A program made the position numbers and the translations under genes. Positions 45,610 through 53,977 of a stretch of DNA of 64,000 nucleotides are shown piece after piece. Source of the stretch: Verrucomicrobiales bacterium (GTDB taxonomy: Bacteria > Verrucomicrobiota > Verrucomicrobiia > Verrucomicrobiales > DEV007); the NCBI GenBank assembly GCA_012960505.1, contig DUBC01000036.1:62001-126000 (forward strand), in the 5' to 3' direction. Within the stretch, counting starts at the first letter, position 1. Every line of letters starts with the position of its first letter. Under the pieces are notes generated by a model, which saw only the letters and a list, made by a program, of their open reading frames with translations, was not told the origin of the DNA and made no database searches.

Positions 45610-48498
45610 ATGCGAGGATCTTGTTACATAATTTCGTGGTTGTTCCTAATTTTTATATTAGAAAATTTAGTTGAGGCGCAACTTCCTGCTCCACGTCTAG
45701 ATTCAATTTTTCCTATGGGGGGGGAGGTAGGTGAATCTGTAGATATTACTTTGAAGGGGGCTGACTTAACTGATGAAGGGCAGTTATTTTTTAATGTTCC
45801 AGGCATTACTAGTGAGCCTTTAGGGAAAGGAGTTTTTAAAGTTAATGTTGCAGAAGTAGTAAGTTCTGGCAGTTACGATTTGAGGTTTGGAGGTAAGGAT
45901 GGAACGACTTCCCCGATTAGTTTTACCGTAAGTAACAGGGAAGAAAAGATTGCTCCTAAAGAAGCGACGGATAAAGCTAAAGCGGTGCTTCTTGCAGATA
46001 ATGTGGTGATGAATGGAATGATGGAGCAAGGGAAGGCGCATTATTACAAGATTTTGGTCAAGAACGGAGGCCGTTACTTTATTGATTGTTTTGCTGAGAG
46101 AATTGATTCTAGGGCTGACGCATTGTTAGTCCTGACTGACTCGTCCGGAATTGAAGTGACGAGATCAAGGGAATCGATTGGCGGGGATCCTTTAATTGGA
46201 TTTACTTCGACTTCTGAAGGGGAATATTTCTTAAGAGTTTCCGATTTTCTTGCCCGCGGAGGTGCTGGATATAATTATAGAATCCAACTCAGGCAAGGCC
46301 CTCAAATAGATTTTGTTTTGCCTCTATCTGCGCAGCCAGGTAAGACGCAATCTTTTCAAATTTTTGGGAAAAATCTTCCGGATGGAGTGCCTTCTGGTGA
46401 GAATGGCCTTGAGAGAATAGAGGTTAATATTGATGTTCCGACAGAAATGGAGAGAAGGAAAACAATGCCAATGAAACCTTCGGGGGCAGGAGTTAAAGGT
46501 TTTCATTATGCGTTGGGAGAAGGGAATAATATTTCAAATTCCGTATTCATAGCTCAATCTAATTTTCCACCAGTAATTGATGGTGGCTCAAATTCTTCTC
46601 CAGAGGATGCGCAAGAAATTCCTTTTCCTTCGGAGCTGAGCGGGCGATTTTATCCAGATAAAAAGTCCTGGTTTTCATTCAATGTCGAGAAGGATAAGGA
46701 ATATGTAATTGAAATTATTGCTCATCGATTAGTAAGTTATTGCGACCCATCGATTGTGGTAGAAAAAGTGATTGGTGATGCTGAGGGTAAAGAGAAAGTA
46801 TCAATTATTGGGAAAGCTGATGATCAAGAAGCTAATGTGGGAGGACGACGTTATCCTACAAATAGTCGTGATCCAATATATAGATTTAAGGCTGATATTG
46901 ATTGTAAGGTACGTGTGGCTGTTAGTGATAATTTTGCCACTAAAGCGCCTTTCAGAATGATTATTCGAGAACCTAGGCCTGATTTTGATCTATTGGTTTC
47001 AGCTTCAGCTCCAGCGGGGGATAACAATAAAGGCAAAAAGATTGTCAGAGAAGGAATTGCGATTAGACGTGGGCAAGTTGGGAATTTGGACGTCTACGTT
47101 CTTCGGAGAGATGGGTTTGATGGTGAAATTGAGTTACAAGCACAGGGTTTTCCAGAAAGTTTTAAAGTTAAAACCACGAAATTAGAAAAAGGAAAAAATC
47201 ACTGTTCTTTATCATTTTATAATAAGGAAGATGCTCCGGCCTGGGTAGGTAAAGTAAAGATTGTTGGTGAGGCAGACGTGCAGGGAACAAAGATTCAAAA
47301 AGAAGCTGAGAGTCTTACGGTGAACTGGTCAGTAAATGATGCCGATCAGGAACGTGTTATTTCAAGAACAAGCTCAGGCATTACCGTGGCGTCGATTGAG
47401 GAACAAACGCCGATGAAGGTCGTTCCTGCCGAAGATAAGATCTGGGAAAGTTCACTAGGTGGCAATTTAGAAATCCCAATCAAATTTATTACGACTTCTG
47501 AGATCAAGGATAAGGTTACTATTGTTCCTGTTAATTTCCCTGGAATGGGAAAAGCTCCTCAGATTCAGGTCGATAAGGGTAAGACTAAGGAATCCCATAA
47601 GCTGATAATACCCTTATTAAACAACAAGGATAATAATAAGTATCAGGAAGGCACTCATCAATTTGTTCTGAGGGCGTCGACTAAATTAGGTTATAGGCGT
47701 GACTTGCAGGTTTTCCAAATTGCAGAAGAGCAAAAGAAGAATGCGACCAAGATTTTGGAGGAGGCCAAAAAAACGCTAGGGACTCTTAAGAAAGAGTTTG
47801 AATCTGCAAGAAAATCTCTGAATGAGGCAAAATCTAGTAGTGCTGAAACAGAAGAAGAAAAGAAGAAAAAAATCACGGATGCTGAATCTAAGGTTGGACC
47901 GGCAGAGGAGTCCTTCAAGGAAGCTGAGAAGAAATTAAAAGAGGCTGAAGAGAAAAATAAAAGTGCCGACCAGAAACTTAAGCAGGCCACAGACAGATCA
48001 AAGCCGAAGGATGTTCAGTTCGTTAGTTATTCGGAGCCGGTAACTGTAAAAATCGAAGCGTGTCCCATCAGATTGAAAGATAGCAAGTCTCCTGTTGAAT
48101 TAGGGAAAGGACTTAAATCTAAAGTTGTGGTGAATTTTGATAGGCTATACGGGTTTGCGGATAGCGTTTCATTAAGTGCAAAATTACCTGATGGTACCAA
48201 AGGGGTAAAAGTTGCAGAAGCTAGTGCAAATAAAGATCAATCAGTTATTGATCTTCCGATTGAAATTACGGCTGATGCGAATCTTGGATCAATTCAGTTA
48301 GAGTTGATTGCTAAATTAAAATTCAATGGAATAGACTTACAAACTAAAGGGAATGTTTCAATAAAAATCACTGAACCTCCCGCGGCTCCAGAAGAACCTC
48401 CCGCGGCTCCAGAAGAACCTCCCGCGGCTCCAGAAGAACCTCCCGCGGCTCCAGAAGAACCTCCCGCGGCTCCAGAAGAACCTCTCGCGACAAATTAA
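45610..48498 (+). CDS. secreted PPC-domain protein with coiled coil and PPAAPEE repeat tail
   Basis: A 962-residue exported protein (ATG 45610; an upstream TTG at 45589 is less likely). Signal peptide about 1-24, a TIG/IPT-like beta domain at about 25-105, bacterial pre-peptidase C-terminal (PPC)-like domains around 125-225 and 320-450, further beta domains, a Lys/Glu/Ala coiled coil at about 703-797, one more beta domain, and a C-terminal tail of five perfect Pro-Pro-Ala-Ala-Pro-Glu-Glu units ending EEPLATN. No protease motif is seen, so it is probably a binding or scaffold protein. It stands 5 bp before the WD40 gene, which also has a coiled coil. Confidence 0.85.
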   Translation: MRGSCYIISWLFLIFILENLVEAQLPAPRLDSIFPMGGEVGESVDITLKGADLTDEGQLFFNVPGITSEPLGKGVFKVNVAEVVSSGSYDLRFGGKDGTTSPISFTVSNREEKIAPKEATDKAKAVLLADNVVMNGMMEQGKAHYYKILVKNGGRYFIDCFAERIDSRADALLVLTDSSGIEVTRSRESIGGDPLIGFTSTSEGEYFLRVSDFLARGGAGYNYRIQLRQGPQIDFVLPLSAQPGKTQSFQIFGKNLPDGVPSGENGLERIEVNIDVPTEMERRKTMPMKPSGAGVKGFHYALGEGNNISNSVFIAQSNFPPVIDGGSNSSPEDAQEIPFPSELSGRFYPDKKSWFSFNVEKDKEYVIEIIAHRLVSYCDPSIVVEKVIGDAEGKEKVSIIGKADDQEANVGGRRYPTNSRDPIYRFKADIDCKVRVAVSDNFATKAPFRMIIREPRPDFDLLVSASAPAGDNNKGKKIVREGIAIRRGQVGNLDVYVLRRDGFDGEIELQAQGFPESFKVKTTKLEKGKNHCSLSFYNKEDAPAWVGKVKIVGEADVQGTKIQKEAESLTVNWSVNDADQERVISRTSSGITVASIEEQTPMKVVPAEDKIWESSLGGNLEIPIKFITTSEIKDKVTIVPVNFPGMGKAPQIQVDKGKTKESHKLIIPLLNNKDNNKYQEGTHQFVLRASTKLGYRRDLQVFQIAEEQKKNATKILEEAKKTLGTLKKEFESARKSLNEAKSSSAETEEEKKKKITDAESKVGPAEESFKEAEKKLKEAEEKNKSADQKLKQATDRSKPKDVQFVSYSEPVTVKIEACPIRLKDSKSPVELGKGLKSKVVVNFDRLYGFADSVSLSAKLPDGTKGVKVAEASANKDQSVIDLPIEITADANLGSIQLELIAKLKFNGIDLQTKGNVSIKITEPPAAPEEPPAAPEEPPAAPEEPPAAPEEPPAAPEEPLATN
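48376..48480 (+). repeat. five identical 21-bp tandem repeats in the PPC protein tail
   Basis: Five perfect copies of a 21-base unit, each encoding a Pro-Pro-Ala-Ala-Pro-Glu-Glu heptad (read in phase as PPAAPEE), lie just before the stop codon. The copies are identical at DNA level, indicating recent expansion. The unit length is a multiple of three, so changes in copy number would alter the tail length without a frameshift. Confidence 0.95.
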
Positions 48499-48503
48499 TT
48501 TTC

Positions 48504-51245
48504 GTGAAATTTATTACTTTTTCATTCTGTATTTTATTTTTTTGGTGCGGTGTAGGTCTGGCCCAGCCATTATCCATTGCATCTATTGATCAAAAAGAGC
48601 TAGTCAGTTACGCAAAAGATATTGCACCTGTGTTTAAGAAGAGTTGCATCGCTTGTCATAATGCAACAAAAGCGAAAGCGAAACTCAACCTTGAGAACGT
48701 TTCAGTAATGATGAAGGGCTCTGATAATGGAGAGGTTATTGTTCCTGGTAATGCCAACGATAGTTTGGTTTTTCTTCAGGCTTCTCATCAGGAGGAGGAA
48801 TTTATGCCGCCGCCAAAGAATAAGTCTAACGCGCCAAATTTGAGTCCCAATGAACTTGCTTTACTTAAGCTGTGGATTGATCAGGGAGCAAAAGATGACG
48901 ATACGCTTGCAGCAGAAAAAAAAGTCAATTTTACTGCTATGAGTGAGAGAGTAAGAGCAATTTACTCTGTGGCTGTTTCGCCAAACAATCAATACGTTGC
49001 TGCTGGCAGAGGTAACCGAATATTTATGTACCATACACCAACGGGTAAAAGTCTTGGTGAATTAGTTGATCCAGATCTCAAAGATAAAGGCGAATCGGCT
49101 CATATTGATATTGTTGGGAGCTTGGCGTTTAATGGTGATGGGCTACTTGCTTCCGGGGGATTTAGGAATATTAAACTATGGCAACAGGCTGATCCCGAGC
49201 TGGTATATGATGCAGAGCCGGTTGACAATGTGCCACTTGTTGCTGGAGTCAGTAGTGATACTAAATTATTTTCCGTTGGAGATGAGATTGGTTCCGTTAA
49301 GATATATATTTCTGAACCTAAGAAAGTGGTAACTTTCAAAGATCATGCCACGGCTATAACTGGAGTGGGCTTCGGAGTGGATGGGAATATAATTTCAACT
49401 TCTATTGATGGGGTTGTCAGTGTTAGGAAAATTGGTGAAGAGTCACAAACTGCGACGGTGAAATTATCTTCTCCAATCAATGCAATGGTGGTTATTAATG
49501 GGGGGAAGCAAGTGGCTTGTGGCTGCGATGATGGTACAATAAGGATATTGTCTATTGAGGCAGCGCTGGGACAGGTTCATGAGCTTAAAGGACACACTGC
49601 GAAAATTGTTTCTTTATGTTCTTTTGGTGAAGATTGGAAGAGTTTAATTTCAGGAAGTGCGGATTCGACACTTAGAATTTGGCAAGTTGAAGAGGGTAAG
49701 GCAAACCAGGTCAAACAAATAAATAATGAACAGGTGCCTGAAGCGATAGCGGTATCAAATGATGGGAAGCGTTGTGCTTCCGTTTCTGGTAATGCTAAAA
49801 TTCGCATTTGGAACATTGGTGATGGGAAGTTGATCGCTGATGGGGATGCAGGTTGGGAATTAATTGAAGAGCAAAAATCTAAAGAAATTAAAGTTTCTGT
49901 TTTGACGAAGATACGTGATGAAAGGAAAAAACAATTAGGAGAAAGTGATAAGAAATTAAAGGCGGATCAAGAATCATTAAAGAAGGCCCAAGATGCGGAA
50001 AAGAAATCAGTAGAAGAATTAGCGAAAAAGAGAACTGAGCTCGTTTCAGCAAAGGATCTTAAGTCCAAAACTGAAATGGATCTAAAACAAAAAGAAGAAA
50101 CAAAGGCTCCTGATCTTAATCCGGCTAAAGAAGTTGCAAAGAAAGCGACGGAAGCTTTAACGGCAAAAGAAAAAGAAGTCAAAGATGTCGAAAGGAAACA
50201 ATTGGAAGCAACTCGTAGTCGTGAAATTTCTGAGAGGTTTTTAAAAAGATCAGTCGAGGCTAATTCTAAATCAAAGCTAAAGCTAGCTGATGCGGAAAAT
50301 GACTTAAATCAGTCAGCCAAGATTCATGCGGATATAAAGGCAAGAGCGAACCAAGAACAAAAAGTTCTCAGAACTGTTACTTTTTCGCCAGATTCGGCTC
50401 AGGTCTTTGCGGGTTCTGATGGTGGTAATATTTATTCATGGGAAACAAATGCAGGAAAGCCGTGCGATGTTATCGCTACTAAATCGGGTGCCACGAAAGT
50501 AATTACTACGGTAGGGAAAAACATCTTAGTGGCATCTGCAGATAAGACGGTCAGGATTTGGGATTCGACTCCGAGGTGGAACCTTCACAAAAAGATTGGG
50601 GAATCACAAGATTCTAAAACTTTAGTCGATAGAATAAATTCTTTGTCGTTTAGCCCCAATGATAAATTATTAGCATCGGGTGGAGGAGTTCCATCGAGGA
50701 GTGGAGAGTTAAAGGTATGGAATATTGCTGACGGCAAGTTGGTTTGCGCAAACACTGAATCTCATAGTGATACAATATCGGGAATTTCTTTTAGTCCTGA
50801 TGGGAAATTTATCGCTACGGCGGCAACTGATCGTTTCGTAAAAGTATTTAATATTGAGGGTGCTGTTCTTGAGCGCAGCTTTGAGGGGCATACAAACCAT
50901 GTTCTTGATGTTGCTTGGCGAGCAGACGGATTTGTTTTAGCAAGTGGAGGAGCTGACCAAATTGTTAAGGAGTGGGATTTCGAGAAAGGCAATCAAAAAC
51001 AAACAGTGAAAGGCCATACTAAAGGAGTAAGTTCAATTGCATATATGGGTGCCAGCGAAAAATTAATTTCGAGCAGTGGGGATCAGTCAGTTAGAATTGC
51101 AAACAAGCCTTTGCCTGACGCAGCTACATTTATACATTCATCAAGCGTTAGTAAGGATGGAAGTATAATTGCGGCAGGAGGAGAAGATAGCATCCTTCGC
51201 GTTTGGACGACAGGGGACAGTAAATTATATTTGAAATTACAGTAA
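48504..51245 (+). CDS. secreted cytochrome c/WD40 protein split by a coiled coil
   Basis: A 913-residue exported protein starting at GTG 48504, with a signal peptide (about 1-21). Parts in order: a planctomycete-type cytochrome domain (CIACH at 48-52, then FMPPPKNK and ALLKLWIDQGA); a WD40 propeller at about 145-450 (for example GSADSTLRIWQV); a long Lys/Glu/Ala-rich coiled coil at about 452-615; then a second WD40 region at about 615-913 (SADKTVRIWDS, SSGDQSVRIA). The second propeller is separated from the first by the coiled coil, an unusual layout. It starts 5 bp after the PPC gene, so they are surely co-transcribed. It may tether and move electrons between partners, but that is inference. 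Confidence 0.88.
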   Translation: MKFITFSFCILFFWCGVGLAQPLSIASIDQKELVSYAKDIAPVFKKSCIACHNATKAKAKLNLENVSVMMKGSDNGEVIVPGNANDSLVFLQASHQEEEFMPPPKNKSNAPNLSPNELALLKLWIDQGAKDDDTLAAEKKVNFTAMSERVRAIYSVAVSPNNQYVAAGRGNRIFMYHTPTGKSLGELVDPDLKDKGESAHIDIVGSLAFNGDGLLASGGFRNIKLWQQADPELVYDAEPVDNVPLVAGVSSDTKLFSVGDEIGSVKIYISEPKKVVTFKDHATAITGVGFGVDGNIISTSIDGVVSVRKIGEESQTATVKLSSPINAMVVINGGKQVACGCDDGTIRILSIEAALGQVHELKGHTAKIVSLCSFGEDWKSLISGSADSTLRIWQVEEGKANQVKQINNEQVPEAIAVSNDGKRCASVSGNAKIRIWNIGDGKLIADGDAGWELIEEQKSKEIKVSVLTKIRDERKKQLGESDKKLKADQESLKKAQDAEKKSVEELAKKRTELVSAKDLKSKTEMDLKQKEETKAPDLNPAKEVAKKATEALTAKEKEVKDVERKQLEATRSREISERFLKRSVEANSKSKLKLADAENDLNQSAKIHADIKARANQEQKVLRTVTFSPDSAQVFAGSDGGNIYSWETNAGKPCDVIATKSGATKVITTVGKNILVASADKTVRIWDSTPRWNLHKKIGESQDSKTLVDRINSLSFSPNDKLLASGGGVPSRSGELKVWNIADGKLVCANTESHSDTISGISFSPDGKFIATAATDRFVKVFNIEGAVLERSFEGHTNHVLDVAWRADGFVLASGGADQIVKEWDFEKGNQKQTVKGHTKGVSSIAYMGASEKLISSSGDQSVRIANKPLPDAATFIHSSSVSKDGSIIAAGGEDSILRVWTTGDSKLYLKLQ

Positions 51246-51285
51246 AATCTGTGATCGGCTAAGAATAAGTAAACGTTAATAATTT

Positions 51286-52185
51286 ATGAAAAAAATCACA
51301 CTAACAATTATTGCTCTAAGTGTTTCATTGGCACACGCTGACTTCGAAATTAAGGAGCTATCAGGAAAATATATTGATGTATTGGATGGGGGGCAAGTCG
51401 TGGCTCGAGTAATGACCGCGCATGATACAACTTCAGCTGAATCCAGGCATGAAACCTACAAGGTGTACACTCATGTATTCGATGAACAGGGAAAGGCTCC
51501 GATCACTAAAGGTGCTGGGGGTCAATACACTCATCACCGTGGGATTTTCATAGGGTGGTCGAAGACAAAATTTTCTGGAAAACAAATCGATTCTTGGCAT
51601 ATGAAAGGTTGTGATCAGATATATAAAAAAATAATCGATTCAACTTCTACTAAGGATCACGCTACTTTGACTATTTTAATTCACTGGGTGACAACTGATG
51701 GGGTTGTTTTCATTGAAGAGACTCGTACTCAGACCTTCAAAAGAGTCGAAGCAAAGGGAGCTTACTTGCAGATGGACTTTGATACTGCTCTGATGGCTGC
51801 AAGTGCAGATGTTGAGTTGAATGGTGATCCTGAACATGCTGGATGTCAGTTCAGACCAAGTGATGAAGTTTCAAAAAACAAGTCTGCCAAATATATATTT
51901 CATAAGGACGGACTTGATTTAAAAAAGGATAAGGATCTTCCATGGGCAGCTGAAAGCTTTAAGATTGGTGAGAATATGTATTTCGTTCAGCACATGAGTC
52001 ATCCCACCATTCCAAAAGGGAATACTTATTCAGCTTATCGTGATTATGGGCGATTCGGAGCTTATTTTGTAAAGAAAATCGCGAAAGGGGATTCCTTAAA
52101 TTTACGTTATCGCTATCTTGTTGGTAATGGGAAAATTCCGGGACGGGATTATTTCGCCTCTCGTTATAAAGCATTTACAGATTAG
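51286..52185 (+). CDS. exported DUF6807 (PmoA-like) protein
   Basis: A 299-residue protein with a signal peptide (about 1-18) and a beta-rich fold known as DUF6807, once called PmoA-like. Family landmarks are YTHHRGIFIGWS near 85, DSWHMKGC near 104, HAGCQFRPSDEV near 190 and AYRDYGRFGAYF near 250. In PVC genomes these genes accompany sulfatases, Gfo/Idh and DUF1501. Despite the old name there is no evidence of methane oxidation here. Its stop is 2 bp from the convergent transporter stop. Confidence 0.85.
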   Translation: MKKITLTIIALSVSLAHADFEIKELSGKYIDVLDGGQVVARVMTAHDTTSAESRHETYKVYTHVFDEQGKAPITKGAGGQYTHHRGIFIGWSKTKFSGKQIDSWHMKGCDQIYKKIIDSTSTKDHATLTILIHWVTTDGVVFIEETRTQTFKRVEAKGAYLQMDFDTALMAASADVELNGDPEHAGCQFRPSDEVSKNKSAKYIFHKDGLDLKKDKDLPWAAESFKIGENMYFVQHMSHPTIPKGNTYSAYRDYGRFGAYFVKKIAKGDSLNLRYRYLVGNGKIPGRDYFASRYKAFTD

Positions 52186-52187
52186 TG

Positions 52188-53873
52188 TTAGACTTCGTTC
52201 TTGACTGGATTAGACCTAAAGATTAAGGCCATAACACCAAAGGTTACGATTAATCCAGGTCCATACAAACCGATTTTAGCGTAAGATGCCCAACCCGCCC
52301 CGAGTGTAGCTACTAGTGTCGCAATAGTCATTAGGATGTTCCATTTTAATTTGGCAATTCCTTCAGGTCTTTTATCCCCAAGAAGACTTTTTGAATTCAT
52401 TAGAAGCAAGAATGTGATGTAAGCAATCGGAAGAAGAGTGAATCCAAATACGGACGTTGGTATTACGAGATATGCGCTGAGCTTTCCCCATGCAATAGGT
52501 CCAAAAAAACCAATTCCTCCTGCGATCAGACAACCTATACGGCGAAGTTTTTCATCATCAGGTCTGTCAAATGCTTCACATATGGCGAAGCCATTAATCA
52601 GCATTAGAATAACAACTGTTGAAACAGCCATGGCGAGTACACCAAATCCAAACACCCATTGAGAAATAATTTTTCCTGTTAGAGGCTCAAGCGAAGTTGC
52701 CAATTCTAGTTGGCTGGGTCTAGCGGTCATCAATTCCAGCTTAGCGTTGGCTTTTTTCTCTTTAGGCATTGCGATGTATATGGACTTAAGAGTATCTTCT
52801 TTATTGTCTTTTAATTCACTGTACGCTTTATCGCCAAATTGGGCTTTCGCAGTTTCTACGATAGAGTTACTTTTACTAAAAACGTAATTATCTGGATTCG
52901 CATGAAATTGTGTTGCAGTAGCAATTACTAAGCACCCAGTGGCAATAACAAAAGGAATGAAAAGCCCGGTTGAAAGATCGAAAACGGCTAGGCCACGATG
53001 CTCTTTCCCCCATTTGCGGCGGAGCATCGAGTAAGGAAGGAGGAAAGTCATATTAATTCCAACAGCAGTACCAAATGCTGTGATGATGGAGTCTCTTTGT
53101 TTGCTTACAATGGTATTGGTCCATTCAGCTGCCTTTTCAGGGTTTAATTCTTTTAATCCTTCAATCACACGTTGAAAATTCTCTGAAGGTTTAAAGAGTG
53201 CACCAAAATCCGGTATCAGACCTCCAAGGATTGCGCTCCAACTAACAAGTGAGTCCTTTGATAATGACATTTTTAAAATTACTCCTATGAATGATAGGAC
53301 AATGAGGCCGACAAAGATTTTTAGAGTTTTTTCGAAGAGGAGAATTCCTTTATTTCCCTTTCCATATGAGAACACGACAAAGGTGGCGATGCTTAAAACG
53401 CAAAAAGAGACAACGAGAATCCAAGGGAGACTTCCTTCTTTTCCGGCGTCCGGCAACTGTGGAATTAGGTTTTGCGCTATTGCTCCGTAGGCAAGGTTAA
53501 ATTGAGGAAGGCACCACACCATATTTGCTAGCATTGTTGCTCCGAGCCATCCCCATCCGAGAACAGGGGAAACATGATTATTGATGGCTTTAAAAGGGCG
53601 TTGTCCAGTGGAAAGCGTTACATAGGCGATTGCGCTTAGCATTATGATTCCAAGAATCATCGCGAGTGGCTGAACCCACATGAATTTAGAGCCTCCGATT
53701 GCGCCAAGTGAAAGTGCACCAATTAATGATCCTCCGCCCAAAGTAATGGCGCTTTGCAACCATCCTGGGCCACAGAGTTTAGAATATGTTTTTAGTTTTG
53801 CTCCTGTGCCTTTATTAGCTACAGAACTAAGTAATTCCTTTTCTTTAATCAGTGCGTCTTCGGTTTTTGACAT
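52188..53873 (-). CDS. second Nramp-family transporter lacking the DPGN metal motif
   Basis: A 561-residue membrane protein with about eleven to twelve helices and an Nramp-type opening, CGPGWLQSAITLGGGSLIGA (34-53). At the place of DPGN it reads GGGS (46-49), so both metal-coordinating residues are gone. The TM6 MPH motif is also replaced (INMTFLLPYSMLRRKWGKE). A hydrophilic insertion (about 330-390) precedes the later helices. The substrate is likely not Mn2+/Fe2+; Mg2+ or an organic substrate is possible. Divergent from the sulfatase at 53978, which may share a regulatory region. Confidence 0.75.
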   Translation of the reverse strand: MSKTEDALIKEKELLSSVANKGTGAKLKTYSKLCGPGWLQSAITLGGGSLIGALSLGAIGGSKFMWVQPLAMILGIIMLSAIAYVTLSTGQRPFKAINNHVSPVLGWGWLGATMLANMVWCLPQFNLAYGAIAQNLIPQLPDAGKEGSLPWILVVSFCVLSIATFVVFSYGKGNKGILLFEKTLKIFVGLIVLSFIGVILKMSLSKDSLVSWSAILGGLIPDFGALFKPSENFQRVIEGLKELNPEKAAEWTNTIVSKQRDSIITAFGTAVGINMTFLLPYSMLRRKWGKEHRGLAVFDLSTGLFIPFVIATGCLVIATATQFHANPDNYVFSKSNSIVETAKAQFGDKAYSELKDNKEDTLKSIYIAMPKEKKANAKLELMTARPSQLELATSLEPLTGKIISQWVFGFGVLAMAVSTVVILMLINGFAICEAFDRPDDEKLRRIGCLIAGGIGFFGPIAWGKLSAYLVIPTSVFGFTLLPIAYITFLLLMNSKSLLGDKRPEGIAKLKWNILMTIATLVATLGAGWASYAKIGLYGPGLIVTFGVMALIFRSNPVKNEV

Positions 53874-53977
53874 TTATGCGTGTGTTTTATTCTTACTGAG
53901 ATTGGATAATGAAATGAGTTGGAGCTGATGACAAGAGAGATTCTCGAATTTGACGGCAATGCTGATTATCCTTTATA

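Noticed and set aside
47691..47990. 99-residue antisense frame in the PPC protein
   Set aside because: A Phe/Ser-rich mirror of the Lys/Glu coiled-coil codons, not a gene.
48376..48480. CRISPR-like short tandem repeats
   Set aside because: Units are contiguous with no spacers and translate in-frame as part of the PPC protein tail.
51286..52185. Methane monooxygenase subunit, as the old name PmoA would suggest
   Set aside because: The protein has a signal peptide and a beta-rich DUF6807 pattern, with no membrane helices or PmoB/PmoC neighbours.
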